Notes under the pieces: model-generated | What the model was told of the DNA's origin: nothing | Seen by the model: the letters and a program-made list of their open reading frames with translations, nothing else | Database searches by the model: none | Part shown: in pieces, positions 1 to 6,023 of the stretch | Layout of the letters: every line of letters starts with the position of its first letter | How positions within the stretch are numbered: position 1 is the stretch's first letter | DNA from: Candidatus Glassiibacteriota bacterium | Lineage (GTDB): Bacteria > Gemmatimonadota > Glassbacteria > GWA2-58-10 | Reading direction: 5' to 3' | Assembly: GCA_016934095.1 (NCBI GenBank) | Contig: JAFGTO010000023.1 | Coordinates: forward strand, 1-7,147 | Length of the DNA: 7,147 nt | Program-made: the position numbers and the translations under genes

Positions 1-8
1 CCTATCTA

Positions 9-51
9 CTCCAGACTAGGTTCAGTCTAAAACTACTAATCCTATCTGGAG
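9..51. repeat. 11-bp inverted repeat with one bulged base at the left edge
   Basis: CTCCAGA(C)TAGG (9-20) pairs with CCTATCTGGAG (41-51), with a single bulged C and a 20-nt loop. On the minus strand it lies about 65 nt beyond the ggt stop. It may be a transcript-end or leader structure; the window stops before any T-run could be seen. CCTATCT also recurs directly at 1-7 and 41-47. Confidence 0.7.
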
Positions 52-74
52 CTGTCACCGACTTCTTTTATCAT
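42..74 (-). CDS. Possible 10-codon mini-ORF (MIKEVGDSSR)
   Basis: On the minus strand AAAGGAG, 5 nt, then ATG opens ten codons ending in TAG. The Shine-Dalgarno is as good as that of the real genes. The peptide resembles nothing I know, and every frame beyond it closes quickly, so it is not the start of a larger gene. Its last codons form one arm of the hairpin at 9-51, an arrangement also seen in leader-peptide attenuators. Chance is quite possible. Confidence 0.2.
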   Translation of the reverse strand: MIKEVGDSSR

Positions 75-114
75 AGCGTCTCCTTTAGTGTTTTGTACCG
101 GAAATCAGGCTCCT

Positions 115-1839
115 CTAGTATCCGGTGCCTGCGCCGACACCCATCCCGTCCGCCCAGCCGGCGTACCAGGTGCCGGACTCCAGGCCGGTCAGCACACAGG
201 CGGCTGATGCCGTGCCCAGGTGGTCGATCCGCTCCAAAGCGTAGCCCATCCCCTCGAGCAGCCTGCGGGTGTCGGCGGAGAGGGCGTTGGGCTCCAGGCA
301 GACCACGTCCGGCAGGTGCTGGTGGTGGAAGCGAGGGGCTTCCACGGCTTCGCGCACGTTCATCCCGAAATGGGCCAGGTTGAGGAAGACCTGCAGCACG
401 GTGGTGATAATCCTGCTGCCGCCGGCTGCGCCGATCACGAAAGCGGGCTCCTCGGAGCCGTCTCCGCCCACCCGGGTAACCACGGTAGGAGTCATGCAGG
501 AGAGCATCCTCTTGCCCCCGGCCACGGAGTTGGCTTCTCCCTGGACCAGGCCGAACATATTCGGCTCTCCGGGCGCGGCGGCGAAATCATCCATCTCGTT
601 GTTGAGGAAAAACCCGGCCCCCGGCACCACCGCACCCATGCCGAACCCGCCGTTGAGCGTGGTGGTGACTGCGGCGAGGCCGCCCCAGCGGTCGATCACG
701 CAGAAATGGGTGGTATGGTCCGGCCCGGGCCTGCCGTGGCTCGTCTCCAGGCTCTTGCCGGCACGGCCTTCCGGGATCAGCCTCCTGCGGCTGTCGAGGT
801 AGGGGCCGGAAAGCAGGGACGCCAGGGGGATCTCCACGTAGTCAGGGTCGCCCAGGTAGTGGTTGCGGTCGGCATAAGCCAGGCGCTCGGCCTCGACTAG
901 GTGGTGGACATAGGCGGCGGAGTTGTGCCCCATGGCAGCCAGGTCGAAAGGCTCGAGCAGCTTGAGCACCTGGCCGAGCACCATCCCGCCGGAGCTGGGC
1001 GGGCCCATGCCGTAGACCCGGTAGCCCCGGTAATCCACAGCCACCGGCTCCAGGGCCTGGACCCGGTAGGCGGCCAGGTCACCGCGGGTGATCAGGCCGC
1101 CGCCGGCTGCCATGAAAGCGGCCAGGCTGTCGGCGACCCAGCCGGAGTAGAAACCGTCCCTGCCGCGCCCGGCGATCTCGCGCAGGGTGCGGGCCAGGTC
1201 AGGCTGGCGCAGGGTGTCGCCGGGTTCGAGGGTCTTCCCGCCGGGATAGAAGACTGCACTAGTGGAGGGGTGGCTGCTCAGCCACTCGCGCTCGTGCGCC
1301 AGGCCCTCGACCAGGCCGAAGTCCGGAGCGAAGCCTTTTTCCGCCAGGCTGAGAGCTCTGGCCAGGATCTGTTCCCGGCTGAGCTTCCCGGAGCCAAAGC
1401 GCTCCCAGGTCTCGAGCATCCCGGCGGGGCTGCCCGGCACCCCGACAGCCAGCAGGCTGCGCCGGCTCAGCTCAGGGTCTGCCTTGCCATCCGCCCCCAG
1501 GAACATATCCCGGGAGGCTGCCGCAGGGGCCTTTTCCCGGTAGTTCAGAGTGAACACCCGGCCGTCCGGCCTGCGGTAGACCAGGAATCCTCCGCCGCCC
1601 AGGTTGCCGGCCGAGGGGAATGTCGCCGCCAGGACGAAACCCACTGCAGCGGCCGCATCGGCGGCATTGCCGCCGGCGCGCAGGACCTCGAACCCCGCGG
1701 CGCTGGCGTGCGGCTCGGCGCTGACCACCATGCCCTCGTGCGAGTAGAAGGGGAATGCGCGCGAGGCTTGGACCGGGCCTGGAATGATTATTATGATTGC
1801 AGTCAACAAGAGTATCTGTAAGGCACGGATAGTTTGCAA
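115..1839 (-). CDS. ggt: Gamma-glutamyltranspeptidase, Sec-exported
   Basis: This is an N-terminal nucleophile hydrolase that removes the gamma-glutamyl group from glutathione and related gamma-glutamyl amides by hydrolysis or transpeptidation. The 574 residues match the family's usual length (about 580 in E. coli). A hydrophobic signal peptide ends near VQA at residues 23-25, so the enzyme should act in the periplasm or outside. The precursor self-cleaves before a Thr in a TTH motif, which here is T376 in DHTTHF. Other family landmarks are NYREKAP (R101, alpha-carboxylate binding), LNNEMDDF (E415, D418; Glu as in human GGT rather than the E. coli Gln), the lid-loop segment around 423-443, and GGSRIITT (473-480). 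In the substrate-binding motif usually written LSSM, this protein has LSCM (446-449), with Cys in place of the second Ser. The TTG start is chosen because AGGAGG lies 4 nt upstream and it keeps the whole signal peptide. DUF2264 ends 57 bp upstream on the same strand, so the two are probably co-transcribed. Confidence 0.96.
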   Translation of the reverse strand: MQTIRALQILLLTAIIIIIPGPVQASRAFPFYSHEGMVVSAEPHASAAGFEVLRAGGNAADAAAAVGFVLAATFPSAGNLGGGGFLVYRRPDGRVFTLNYREKAPAAASRDMFLGADGKADPELSRRSLLAVGVPGSPAGMLETWERFGSGKLSREQILARALSLAEKGFAPDFGLVEGLAHEREWLSSHPSTSAVFYPGGKTLEPGDTLRQPDLARTLREIAGRGRDGFYSGWVADSLAAFMAAGGGLITRGDLAAYRVQALEPVAVDYRGYRVYGMGPPSSGGMVLGQVLKLLEPFDLAAMGHNSAAYVHHLVEAERLAYADRNHYLGDPDYVEIPLASLLSGPYLDSRRRLIPEGRAGKSLETSHGRPGPDHTTHFCVIDRWGGLAAVTTTLNGGFGMGAVVPGAGFFLNNEMDDFAAAPGEPNMFGLVQGEANSVAGGKRMLSCMTPTVVTRVGGDGSEEPAFVIGAAGGSRIITTVLQVFLNLAHFGMNVREAVEAPRFHHQHLPDVVCLEPNALSADTRRLLEGMGYALERIDHLGTASAACVLTGLESGTWYAGWADGMGVGAGTGY

Positions 1840-1843
1840 AATT

Positions 1844-1849
1844 CCTCCT
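1844..1849 (-). promoter_or_regulatory. Ribosome binding site of ggt (decides TTG start)
   Basis: On the minus strand AGGAGG is followed by AATT and then TTG. It is a full anti-16S match at short spacing, and it is the main argument for starting ggt at TTG, since no ATG precedes the signal peptide in frame. Confidence 0.75.
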
Positions 1850-1896
1850 GATACGGGAAATTCAGCGGAGCACGGCGTGGCGGACCCTTTTATACT

Positions 1897-3600
1897 TCAG
1901 CCGGAGCGGCTCGCCTTTTCTCCTCCGTGGAGCTTGAGCACCTCATCCCAGTCCCCGGGGATGCCATCCAGCTCGGCGGCGGCAGTGTCGCCGGGCGGCA
2001 GGGTAGCCCGGGCCGCCGGGTAGCTGAAGGTCCCGGCCCAGATGTGGATGCAGTCGCCGCTCTCCACCGCCGGACGCCCGAAACCCTCGACCGGCCTGAG
2101 CACGGATGTCCCCTCCGCGCCGGCCAGGCCTTCCGGGACCTCTCTCGCTTTCCCCGACACGGCGAACGAGCCCAGGCGCACCTCGACAGTCCCGCCCGAG
2201 CGGTTGATTACCCTGAGCAGGTTCCCGTTTGTCTCCGGCGCCACCTCGAAAGCGACTTCCAGCCCGGCCTCTCCGGCCTGTCCGCATACCAGGGCGCCCG
2301 CAGGGGTGGTCTGCACGGGCTTCCACGAGTGGAAAGGCAGCCAGGATCCCTCCCGGCGGTAGAAAAGGGCCGCGGCCCCTCCGCCGTAGACCTGGCCGAA
2401 CCTGCCGCTGAAAAGCAGGTTGTGGTACTTGCTCGCGGCATAAGCGTGGTGGCTGAGACCCAGGTTCCAGACCACCACGTGGCGGCTGCGGCGGTTGAGC
2501 GCAATGGGCAGGGGGGCCAAGTGTCTCAGGCCGCCTTGCCAGGGTGCGGGCTCTTCCTGCCAGAACGGTGAGCCGGCCGGCACCTGGAGGAAATGGCAGT
2601 TCCTGCCCATCCAGTAGGCCGAGGCCCGGCACGAGTAGTCGTCGAGCACATCCTCCTTTTTACCCAGGAAGCCGGCCAGCAGCAGCCGGTCCGGTCCGGT
2701 AACCGCCTCCAGGGGCAGGTAGCGGCAGGCCCCGGCCACGGCCCTGCGCCAGTCGCCGGGTTTTTTCACCTCCAGGCCCCTTCTCAGCGCCATGGCCGTG
2801 CCGTCGAGATAGTTCAACCGGTAGACCGCCGAGCGTCCCCAGAAGGGGGCCACCCCCTCCTCGTCGAAAAATTCGAGCAGGGAGTTGCAGAACTCGACCG
2901 AGCGGGCCTGCAGCTCCTCCGAGCACTCCGGGAAAGCCCCCAATTCGTCCAGCATCTGGAAATATGGCTGGATCATGTTGCCGTTGTAGGTGTCGAAGGC
3001 CGGCTCATCGCCGTCCCGGTACCAGCCCCCTCCGGCGTAGAAGTCCCCGAACACCCGGTCGAAATGTGCCTTCAGCTCATTCCTGTCCACCGGGTAGCCC
3101 TCGCGCTCCAGGAAGGCCTGCACCACGGCCGGGAAGAGGTGCCAGTTGGAGTCGGAGACTTTGCGGCCCTGGACATCGGCCAGCCAGCGGGCCACCTGGT
3201 CGCGCTCTGCGCGGGACAGGGGTTCCCACAGCGCTGCGCGGGCGTTGTGCAGGCACCAGGCAACAGCGCTGGCTTCGCAGACCGGCTGGTAGAAGTCCTG
3301 CATTTCCCCCCAGTAGTCCCGGTGCGCCGGGTCGGTGCACCTGAGTATGGTCTGACGGGCGGCGCGGGCGAAAGAATCAGCTTCGGGCAGGGAAGCCACC
3401 GCCCGGCCGCTGAGCCAGGGAGCCGCGGCCAGCAGGGGCCTGCTGAAAGACTCGAGGCGGTCCGAGAGCGCCCCATAGCGGGTGGGGTGGCTCAGCAGCG
3501 CCTCGCCGCGGCCGGCCAGGGCCTCGCCCAGCGGCTCGGTAAGGCCCCGCAGCCAGGAGACTATGGTGCCGGTGTATTTATCTTCCGTGCTTGTCTTCAA
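1897..3600 (-). CDS. DUF2264 family protein, probable glycan-active (alpha/alpha) toroid enzyme
   Basis: The 567 residues have no signal peptide and look like a DUF2264 (PF10022) protein. The N-terminal two-thirds is helical and Trp/Tyr-rich in the manner of alpha/alpha-barrel carbohydrate enzymes. Family-like stretches are YWGEMQDFYQPVCEASA (96-112), SNWHLFPAVVQAFLE (151-165), GGGWYRDGDEPAFDTYN (190-206) and FWGRSAVYRL (253-262). The last 130 or so residues look beta-rich. From memory, some DUF2264-related proteins have been placed in a glycoside hydrolase family with beta-glucuronidase activity (GH154); I cannot confirm that this protein belongs there. The neighbouring GH2 beta-glucuronidase makes a uronoside-related role attractive. 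The start is TTG: an in-frame TAG lies four codons upstream, no ATG or GTG is near, and AGGGG sits 6 nt before the TTG. The short N-terminal stretch before the conserved region agrees with this start. The substrate is unknown. Confidence 0.85.
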   Translation of the reverse strand: MKTSTEDKYTGTIVSWLRGLTEPLGEALAGRGEALLSHPTRYGALSDRLESFSRPLLAAAPWLSGRAVASLPEADSFARAARQTILRCTDPAHRDYWGEMQDFYQPVCEASAVAWCLHNARAALWEPLSRAERDQVARWLADVQGRKVSDSNWHLFPAVVQAFLEREGYPVDRNELKAHFDRVFGDFYAGGGWYRDGDEPAFDTYNGNMIQPYFQMLDELGAFPECSEELQARSVEFCNSLLEFFDEEGVAPFWGRSAVYRLNYLDGTAMALRRGLEVKKPGDWRRAVAGACRYLPLEAVTGPDRLLLAGFLGKKEDVLDDYSCRASAYWMGRNCHFLQVPAGSPFWQEEPAPWQGGLRHLAPLPIALNRRSRHVVVWNLGLSHHAYAASKYHNLLFSGRFGQVYGGGAAALFYRREGSWLPFHSWKPVQTTPAGALVCGQAGEAGLEVAFEVAPETNGNLLRVINRSGGTVEVRLGSFAVSGKAREVPEGLAGAEGTSVLRPVEGFGRPAVESGDCIHIWAGTFSYPAARATLPPGDTAAAELDGIPGDWDEVLKLHGGEKASRSG

Positions 3601-3606
3601 CTTTTT

Positions 3607-3611
3607 CCCCT
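3607..3611 (-). promoter_or_regulatory. Ribosome binding site of the DUF2264 gene, directly after a hairpin
   Basis: On the minus strand AGGGG is followed by AAAAAG and TTG. It lies two bases beyond the descending arm of the 12-bp hairpin at 3614-3644. That hairpin could therefore influence ribosome access or protect the 5' end of a processed message. Confidence 0.45.
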
Positions 3612-3613
3612 AG

Positions 3614-3644
3614 GGGGCGTTGAAAAAAGATCTTTCAACGCCCC
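3614..3644. repeat. 12-bp perfect inverted repeat (hairpin)
   Basis: The arms are GGGGCGTTGAAA (3614-3625) and TTTCAACGCCCC (3633-3644), with a 7-nt loop. There is no T-run after either side, so it is not a classical intrinsic terminator. On the minus strand it lies just before the DUF2264 ribosome binding site. Confidence 0.85.
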
Positions 3645-3719
3645 GGAAGTTAAATTTATGGCTTTTTTAGCCTGGATCATTGATAAATTTTAGCAACGAG
3701 TAAGCCCTGTGCTCTGTCA

Positions 3720-3808
3720 GGCGCGGGCTGGCATCCTTTTTGCCCTCCTCCCGCTGGCCGGTTTATCCGAATACCAGTGCCAAAGCAAAAAGGATGCCAG
3801 CCCGCGCC
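3720..3808. repeat. 24-bp perfect inverted repeat with 41-nt spacer
   Basis: The left arm is 3720-3743 (begins GGCGCGGGCTGG, ends TTTTTGC). The right arm is 3785-3808 and is its exact reverse complement over all 24 bases. The spacer, 3744-3784, can form small internal pairings such as CTGG with CCAG. No target-site duplication is visible at the ends. It could be a REP/BIME-like unit, a small MITE or a structured RNA; the sequence alone does not decide. Confidence 0.9.
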
Positions 3809-3859
3809 CACCGGCGTTTTAACATGCACAAGACAAAGCCCTTAATGAATTATCCGGCT

Positions 3860-3909
3860 TAGCTGTCAAGGGCACGTCAATAGGCCATCCGTCCCACCCT
3901 TGACAGCTA
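3860..3909. repeat. 13-bp perfect inverted repeat (hairpin downstream of GH2)
   Basis: The arms are TAGCTGTCAAGGG (3860-3872) and CCCTTGACAGCTA (3897-3909), with a 24-nt loop. It is the first structure reached after the GH2 stop on the minus strand. It could stabilise the 3' end of that message or stop transcription, but no T-run follows on that strand. Confidence 0.85.
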
Positions 3910-3983
3910 TCTACCCATGACTTCGGCTTTTTTCAACACGCCTCCGGATAGAAAACCTGAAAGCCTGCGGAACTCAGCGGCTC

Positions 3984-5786
3984 CTATTGCCAGTCCTCCT
4001 CGCTGCGCTTGATATAGACCCTGGATGAGCCGGGGTCGGTCCAGGCGGAGCGCTCGCGCACCGGCCTGGCCCAGCGCTCGCGGAGGAGGTGGGCCAGCAT
4101 CTTGGGCTGGCGGTCGCGGGTGAACAGGCCCTTGCGGTTGTAGATCTGGCGGCCGAAATGCTGGGGCACCCGGAAGTCGGCGAAACACCAGACCATCGTG
4201 CCGCAAATGAATTCCTTGGACTCGAGCACGTCCAGGTAGCTCATCACGTGGTCGCGCTGGAACTCCTCGGTCAGCAGCACCGGGGGCAGGGAATGCTCGC
4301 CCACCAGGGCATCCGCGCCAAACTCGGTGGCCAGGATGGGTTTGCGGTGCAGCTCGTACATCCGGTCGCAAAGGGTGCTGACCATGGCCCGCACCGCGTT
4401 CCAGTCGCCGCCGGCCCGGTCGACAAAGTAGTAGATGTTGAGGCAGACTATGTCGAAAAAACCCTGGGCCTTGTCATCCAGGCCGCCGCAGGAGGTGAAG
4501 ATCACCGGGCGGCTGTCGAGCCGCTTGGTGAAGTCGTAGATTTCCTTGAGGTAGTCGGCGCAGAGTGCGAGGGTGCTGTTGGGCTCGTTGGCCACGGACC
4601 AGGCGACCACCGAGGGGTGGTTCTTGTCGCGGGCGACCATCTCGTGGACAGCCTGCTTGTGGTTCTCCTTGAAGGCCGGGGGCACCAGGTCCGCCGGCGA
4701 TTCCCCCTCTTTGACCCGGCCGTGGTAGAAAGCGTTGGCCGGGACCTCATCGAAAATGAACATGCCCAGCCGGTCGGCGGCTTCCAGCAGCTCGTCGCTG
4801 GGGGGGTAGTGCCCGGCGCGGATGGAGTTGACTCCCAGCCACTTGAGCAGGCTGAAGTCCCTGACCAGCAGCGGCAGCGAGACCCCGCTGCCCACTACGT
4901 GGAAGTCCTCGTGGCGGCCCAGGCCCTGGAAATGGTAAGGCTTGCCGTTGACCAGCACCCGGTGTCCCTCGACCTCCACAGTGCGGATGCCGATCATCAG
5001 GTCGTAGCGGTCCACCGGCCGCCCGTCCCGCAGCAGGGCCACTTCCAGGCGGTAACGGTTGGGTTCCTCCGGGCTCCAGAGGAGAGCATCCACCACCTCC
5101 AGCTGCCCCGCGGCCCCGGCTGCCTCGGCCTTGCCGATGTGCACCTCCACCTCGCCGGAGCCGGCCACCTCGACCCGGTAGTCCACCAGGCCGGTACTGC
5201 CGCTGATACCGGTTGTAACCGAGATGTCGGCGATGTAGTCGGCGCCGGTGGAATAAAGGATCACCGGTCGCTGCAGGCCGCCCCAGGGGAAATAGTCGCC
5301 CGAGCAGGGGGGGTACTTGTCGCCGTAGCCCCACCAGTGGCCGACCGAGCGGCCGTCCTGGAGCACTGTTTCCCGGGAGAGCTTCATGTCCACCCGCACA
5401 GTGAGGGTGTTCGTCCCGCCGGGATGGAGGCACCCGCCGGCCTCCAGCTCGAAAGCGATGTAGCCGCCGGAGTGGCCGCCCAGGGCCTGCCCGTTGAGCC
5501 AGGCCTCGGCGTTCCAGTTGGCGCAGCCGAAACGGGCGACCGCGCGCCTGCCGGCCCAGTCCTCCGGCACGAAAAACTGCTGCTGGTACCATACCGAACC
5601 CAGGTGGTTCAGGTGGTGGGGAAGCTGCTCGTTGAACGCCGCGCCGACAGCCACGGTCTCGGCACTTTCGAGCGGGCCTGCGTACCATTTTTCCTCGATG
5701 CCGCGGTCTTCAGGGTCGGCCTTGAACAGCCAGAAACCCTCCTGCACAAGCATCTCACGGAACCTGTTGGCTTGTGGATATAGCAT
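3984..5786 (-). CDS. Beta-glucuronidase-like glycoside hydrolase family 2
   Basis: This is a retaining GH2 enzyme, predicted to release glucuronic acid (or a close uronic acid) from beta-glucuronides in the cytoplasm; no signal peptide is seen. The domain order is a jelly-roll sugar-binding domain (about 1-180), an Ig-like domain (about 181-272, ending GIRTVEV) and a TIM barrel (about 273-600). Barrel landmarks are GRHED (290-294), HYP (326-328), the acid/base E401 in ANEPN, the nucleophile E488 in ATEFG, and WCFADF (533-538). N550 and K552 in NRKG form the NxK motif that binds the uronate carboxylate, which argues for glucuronidase over galactosidase. Length is 600, against 603 in E. coli UidA. 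The frame stays open to an ATG at 5849, but I chose 5786: MLYPQANRFRE aligns with the start of known glucuronidases, while the 21 extra residues are polar and unlike the family. The loop after DEVPA is about 6 residues shorter than in E. coli. Exact substrate is unproven. Confidence 0.93.
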   Translation of the reverse strand: MLYPQANRFREMLVQEGFWLFKADPEDRGIEEKWYAGPLESAETVAVGAAFNEQLPHHLNHLGSVWYQQQFFVPEDWAGRRAVARFGCANWNAEAWLNGQALGGHSGGYIAFELEAGGCLHPGGTNTLTVRVDMKLSRETVLQDGRSVGHWWGYGDKYPPCSGDYFPWGGLQRPVILYSTGADYIADISVTTGISGSTGLVDYRVEVAGSGEVEVHIGKAEAAGAAGQLEVVDALLWSPEEPNRYRLEVALLRDGRPVDRYDLMIGIRTVEVEGHRVLVNGKPYHFQGLGRHEDFHVVGSGVSLPLLVRDFSLLKWLGVNSIRAGHYPPSDELLEAADRLGMFIFDEVPANAFYHGRVKEGESPADLVPPAFKENHKQAVHEMVARDKNHPSVVAWSVANEPNSTLALCADYLKEIYDFTKRLDSRPVIFTSCGGLDDKAQGFFDIVCLNIYYFVDRAGGDWNAVRAMVSTLCDRMYELHRKPILATEFGADALVGEHSLPPVLLTEEFQRDHVMSYLDVLESKEFICGTMVWCFADFRVPQHFGRQIYNRKGLFTRDRQPKMLAHLLRERWARPVRERSAWTDPGSSRVYIKRSEEDWQ

Positions 5787-5835
5787 GATACGTTTCTCTT
5801 TGGTGCGGGTTTTTGGAGATTGACTATGGGTGCAT

Positions 5836-5860
5836 AAAAATCCCTTCATGCAGCAAGGGA
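5836..5860 (-). terminator. Small hairpin plus T5 in the GH2 leader (possible attenuator)
   Basis: On the minus strand TCCCTT (5860-5855), an 8-nt loop and AAGGGA (5846-5841) are followed at once by TTTTT (5840-5836). It sits just after the predicted transcription start and before the chosen GH2 start. The stem is only 6 bp with three G-C pairs, so termination would be weak. It could equally be a palindromic operator or chance. Confidence 0.3.
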
Positions 5861-5870
5861 ATCCTGTATA

Positions 5871-5898
5871 AAAATACCTGGCGCAGTGCTGTTGTCAA
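5871..5898 (-). promoter_or_regulatory. Sigma-70-type promoter for GH2
   Basis: On the minus strand a consensus -35 TTGACA (5898-5893) and a -10-like TATTTT (5876-5871) are separated by 16 nt. Transcription would start near 5864. That leaves a leader of about 78 nt to the ATG at 5786, but only about 15 nt to the ATG at 5849, which supports the shorter GH2 protein. A separate promoter also means GH2 need not share a transcript with the sigma-factor operon. Confidence 0.55.
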
Positions 5899-5935
5899 TG
5901 CTGAGTTTCTGCGGGATGCGGCAGGTCCGGCAGGG

Positions 5936-5951
5936 GCCCGGTGAGCCGGGC
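5936..5951. repeat. Short GC-rich hairpin between ybjQ and GH2
   Basis: GCCCGG and CCGGGC flank a 4-nt loop. There is no T-run. With the longer hairpin at 5973-6013 it may help end the sigma-factor operon. Confidence 0.5.
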
Positions 5952-5972
5952 TTGACAGGTGCAGGGCAAAGC

Positions 5973-6013
5973 CGCTCCGGGCGGCTGGGGGAACAGGCAG
6001 GCCGCCCGGGGCG
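5973..6013 (-). terminator. GC-rich hairpin after ybjQ, candidate U-less terminator
   Basis: The arms 6013-6001 and 5985-5973 pair over 13 positions with one mismatch on the minus-strand RNA (a T.G wobble if read on the plus strand), around a 15-nt loop. The stem begins about 10 nt after the ybjQ stop, the usual place for a transcript end. No U-tract follows, only TTT after an alternative overlapping stem at 5970-5986. It could act as a 3' stabiliser or a weak terminator. Confidence 0.4.
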
Positions 6014-6023
6014 TTCGTTGCAC

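Larger units (their letters stand above)
3601..3983. other. 383-bp non-coding gap rich in inverted repeats
   Basis: No coding frame can be supported between the GH2 stop and the DUF2264 start. The DNA is noticeably less GC-rich than the flanking genes. It holds three separate stem-loops (3614-3644, 3720-3808, 3860-3909) and a looser inverted pair further out (3616-3629 with 3927-3942). A 9-base direct repeat, GGCTTTTTT, occurs at 3660 and 3925. I found no convincing sigma-70 promoter for DUF2264 here. Transcription of DUF2264-ggt may therefore continue from GH2 or use a promoter I cannot recognise. Confidence 0.7.

Noticed and set aside
9..51. tRNA-like or recombination-site reading of the left-edge hairpin (GGTTCAGTC resembles a T-arm)
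   Set aside because: No acceptor, D-arm or anticodon stem can be built around it, and no CCA or integron core sites are present.
220..1821. Long plus-strand frames of 226 and 306 codons opposite ggt
   Set aside because: Both are antisense to a complete gamma-glutamyltranspeptidase and show the same reverse-frame composition, with no domain or credible ribosome binding site.
2593..3693. 366-codon plus-strand frame opposite DUF2264
   Set aside because: It is antisense to the DUF2264 gene, lacks any family signature, and its end runs through the intergenic inverted repeat.
3601..3983. CRISPR array or tandem repeat in the large gap
   Set aside because: The repeats are inverted pairs of different sequence, not regularly spaced direct repeats, and no cas-like gene is present.
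3907..4371. 154-codon minus-strand frame extending past the GH2 stop
   Set aside because: It is a shifted frame of the GH2 C-terminus, rich in Arg, Pro and Ala. The GH2 frame itself carries the conserved residues and ends cleanly at 3984.
4089..5783. 564-codon open frame on the plus strand opposite GH2
   Set aside because: It lies wholly antisense to a gene with intact catalytic motifs. The translation is low-complexity (Val, Gly, Ala, His, Gln) with no recognisable domain, which is typical of the reverse frame of GC-rich genes.
5787..5849. 21-residue N-terminal extension of GH2 (MKGFLCTHSQ...)
   Set aside because: It is not a signal peptide and has no counterpart in the family. Its ATG lies in the loop of the leader hairpin, about 15 nt from the predicted transcription start, with only a weak upstream GGA.
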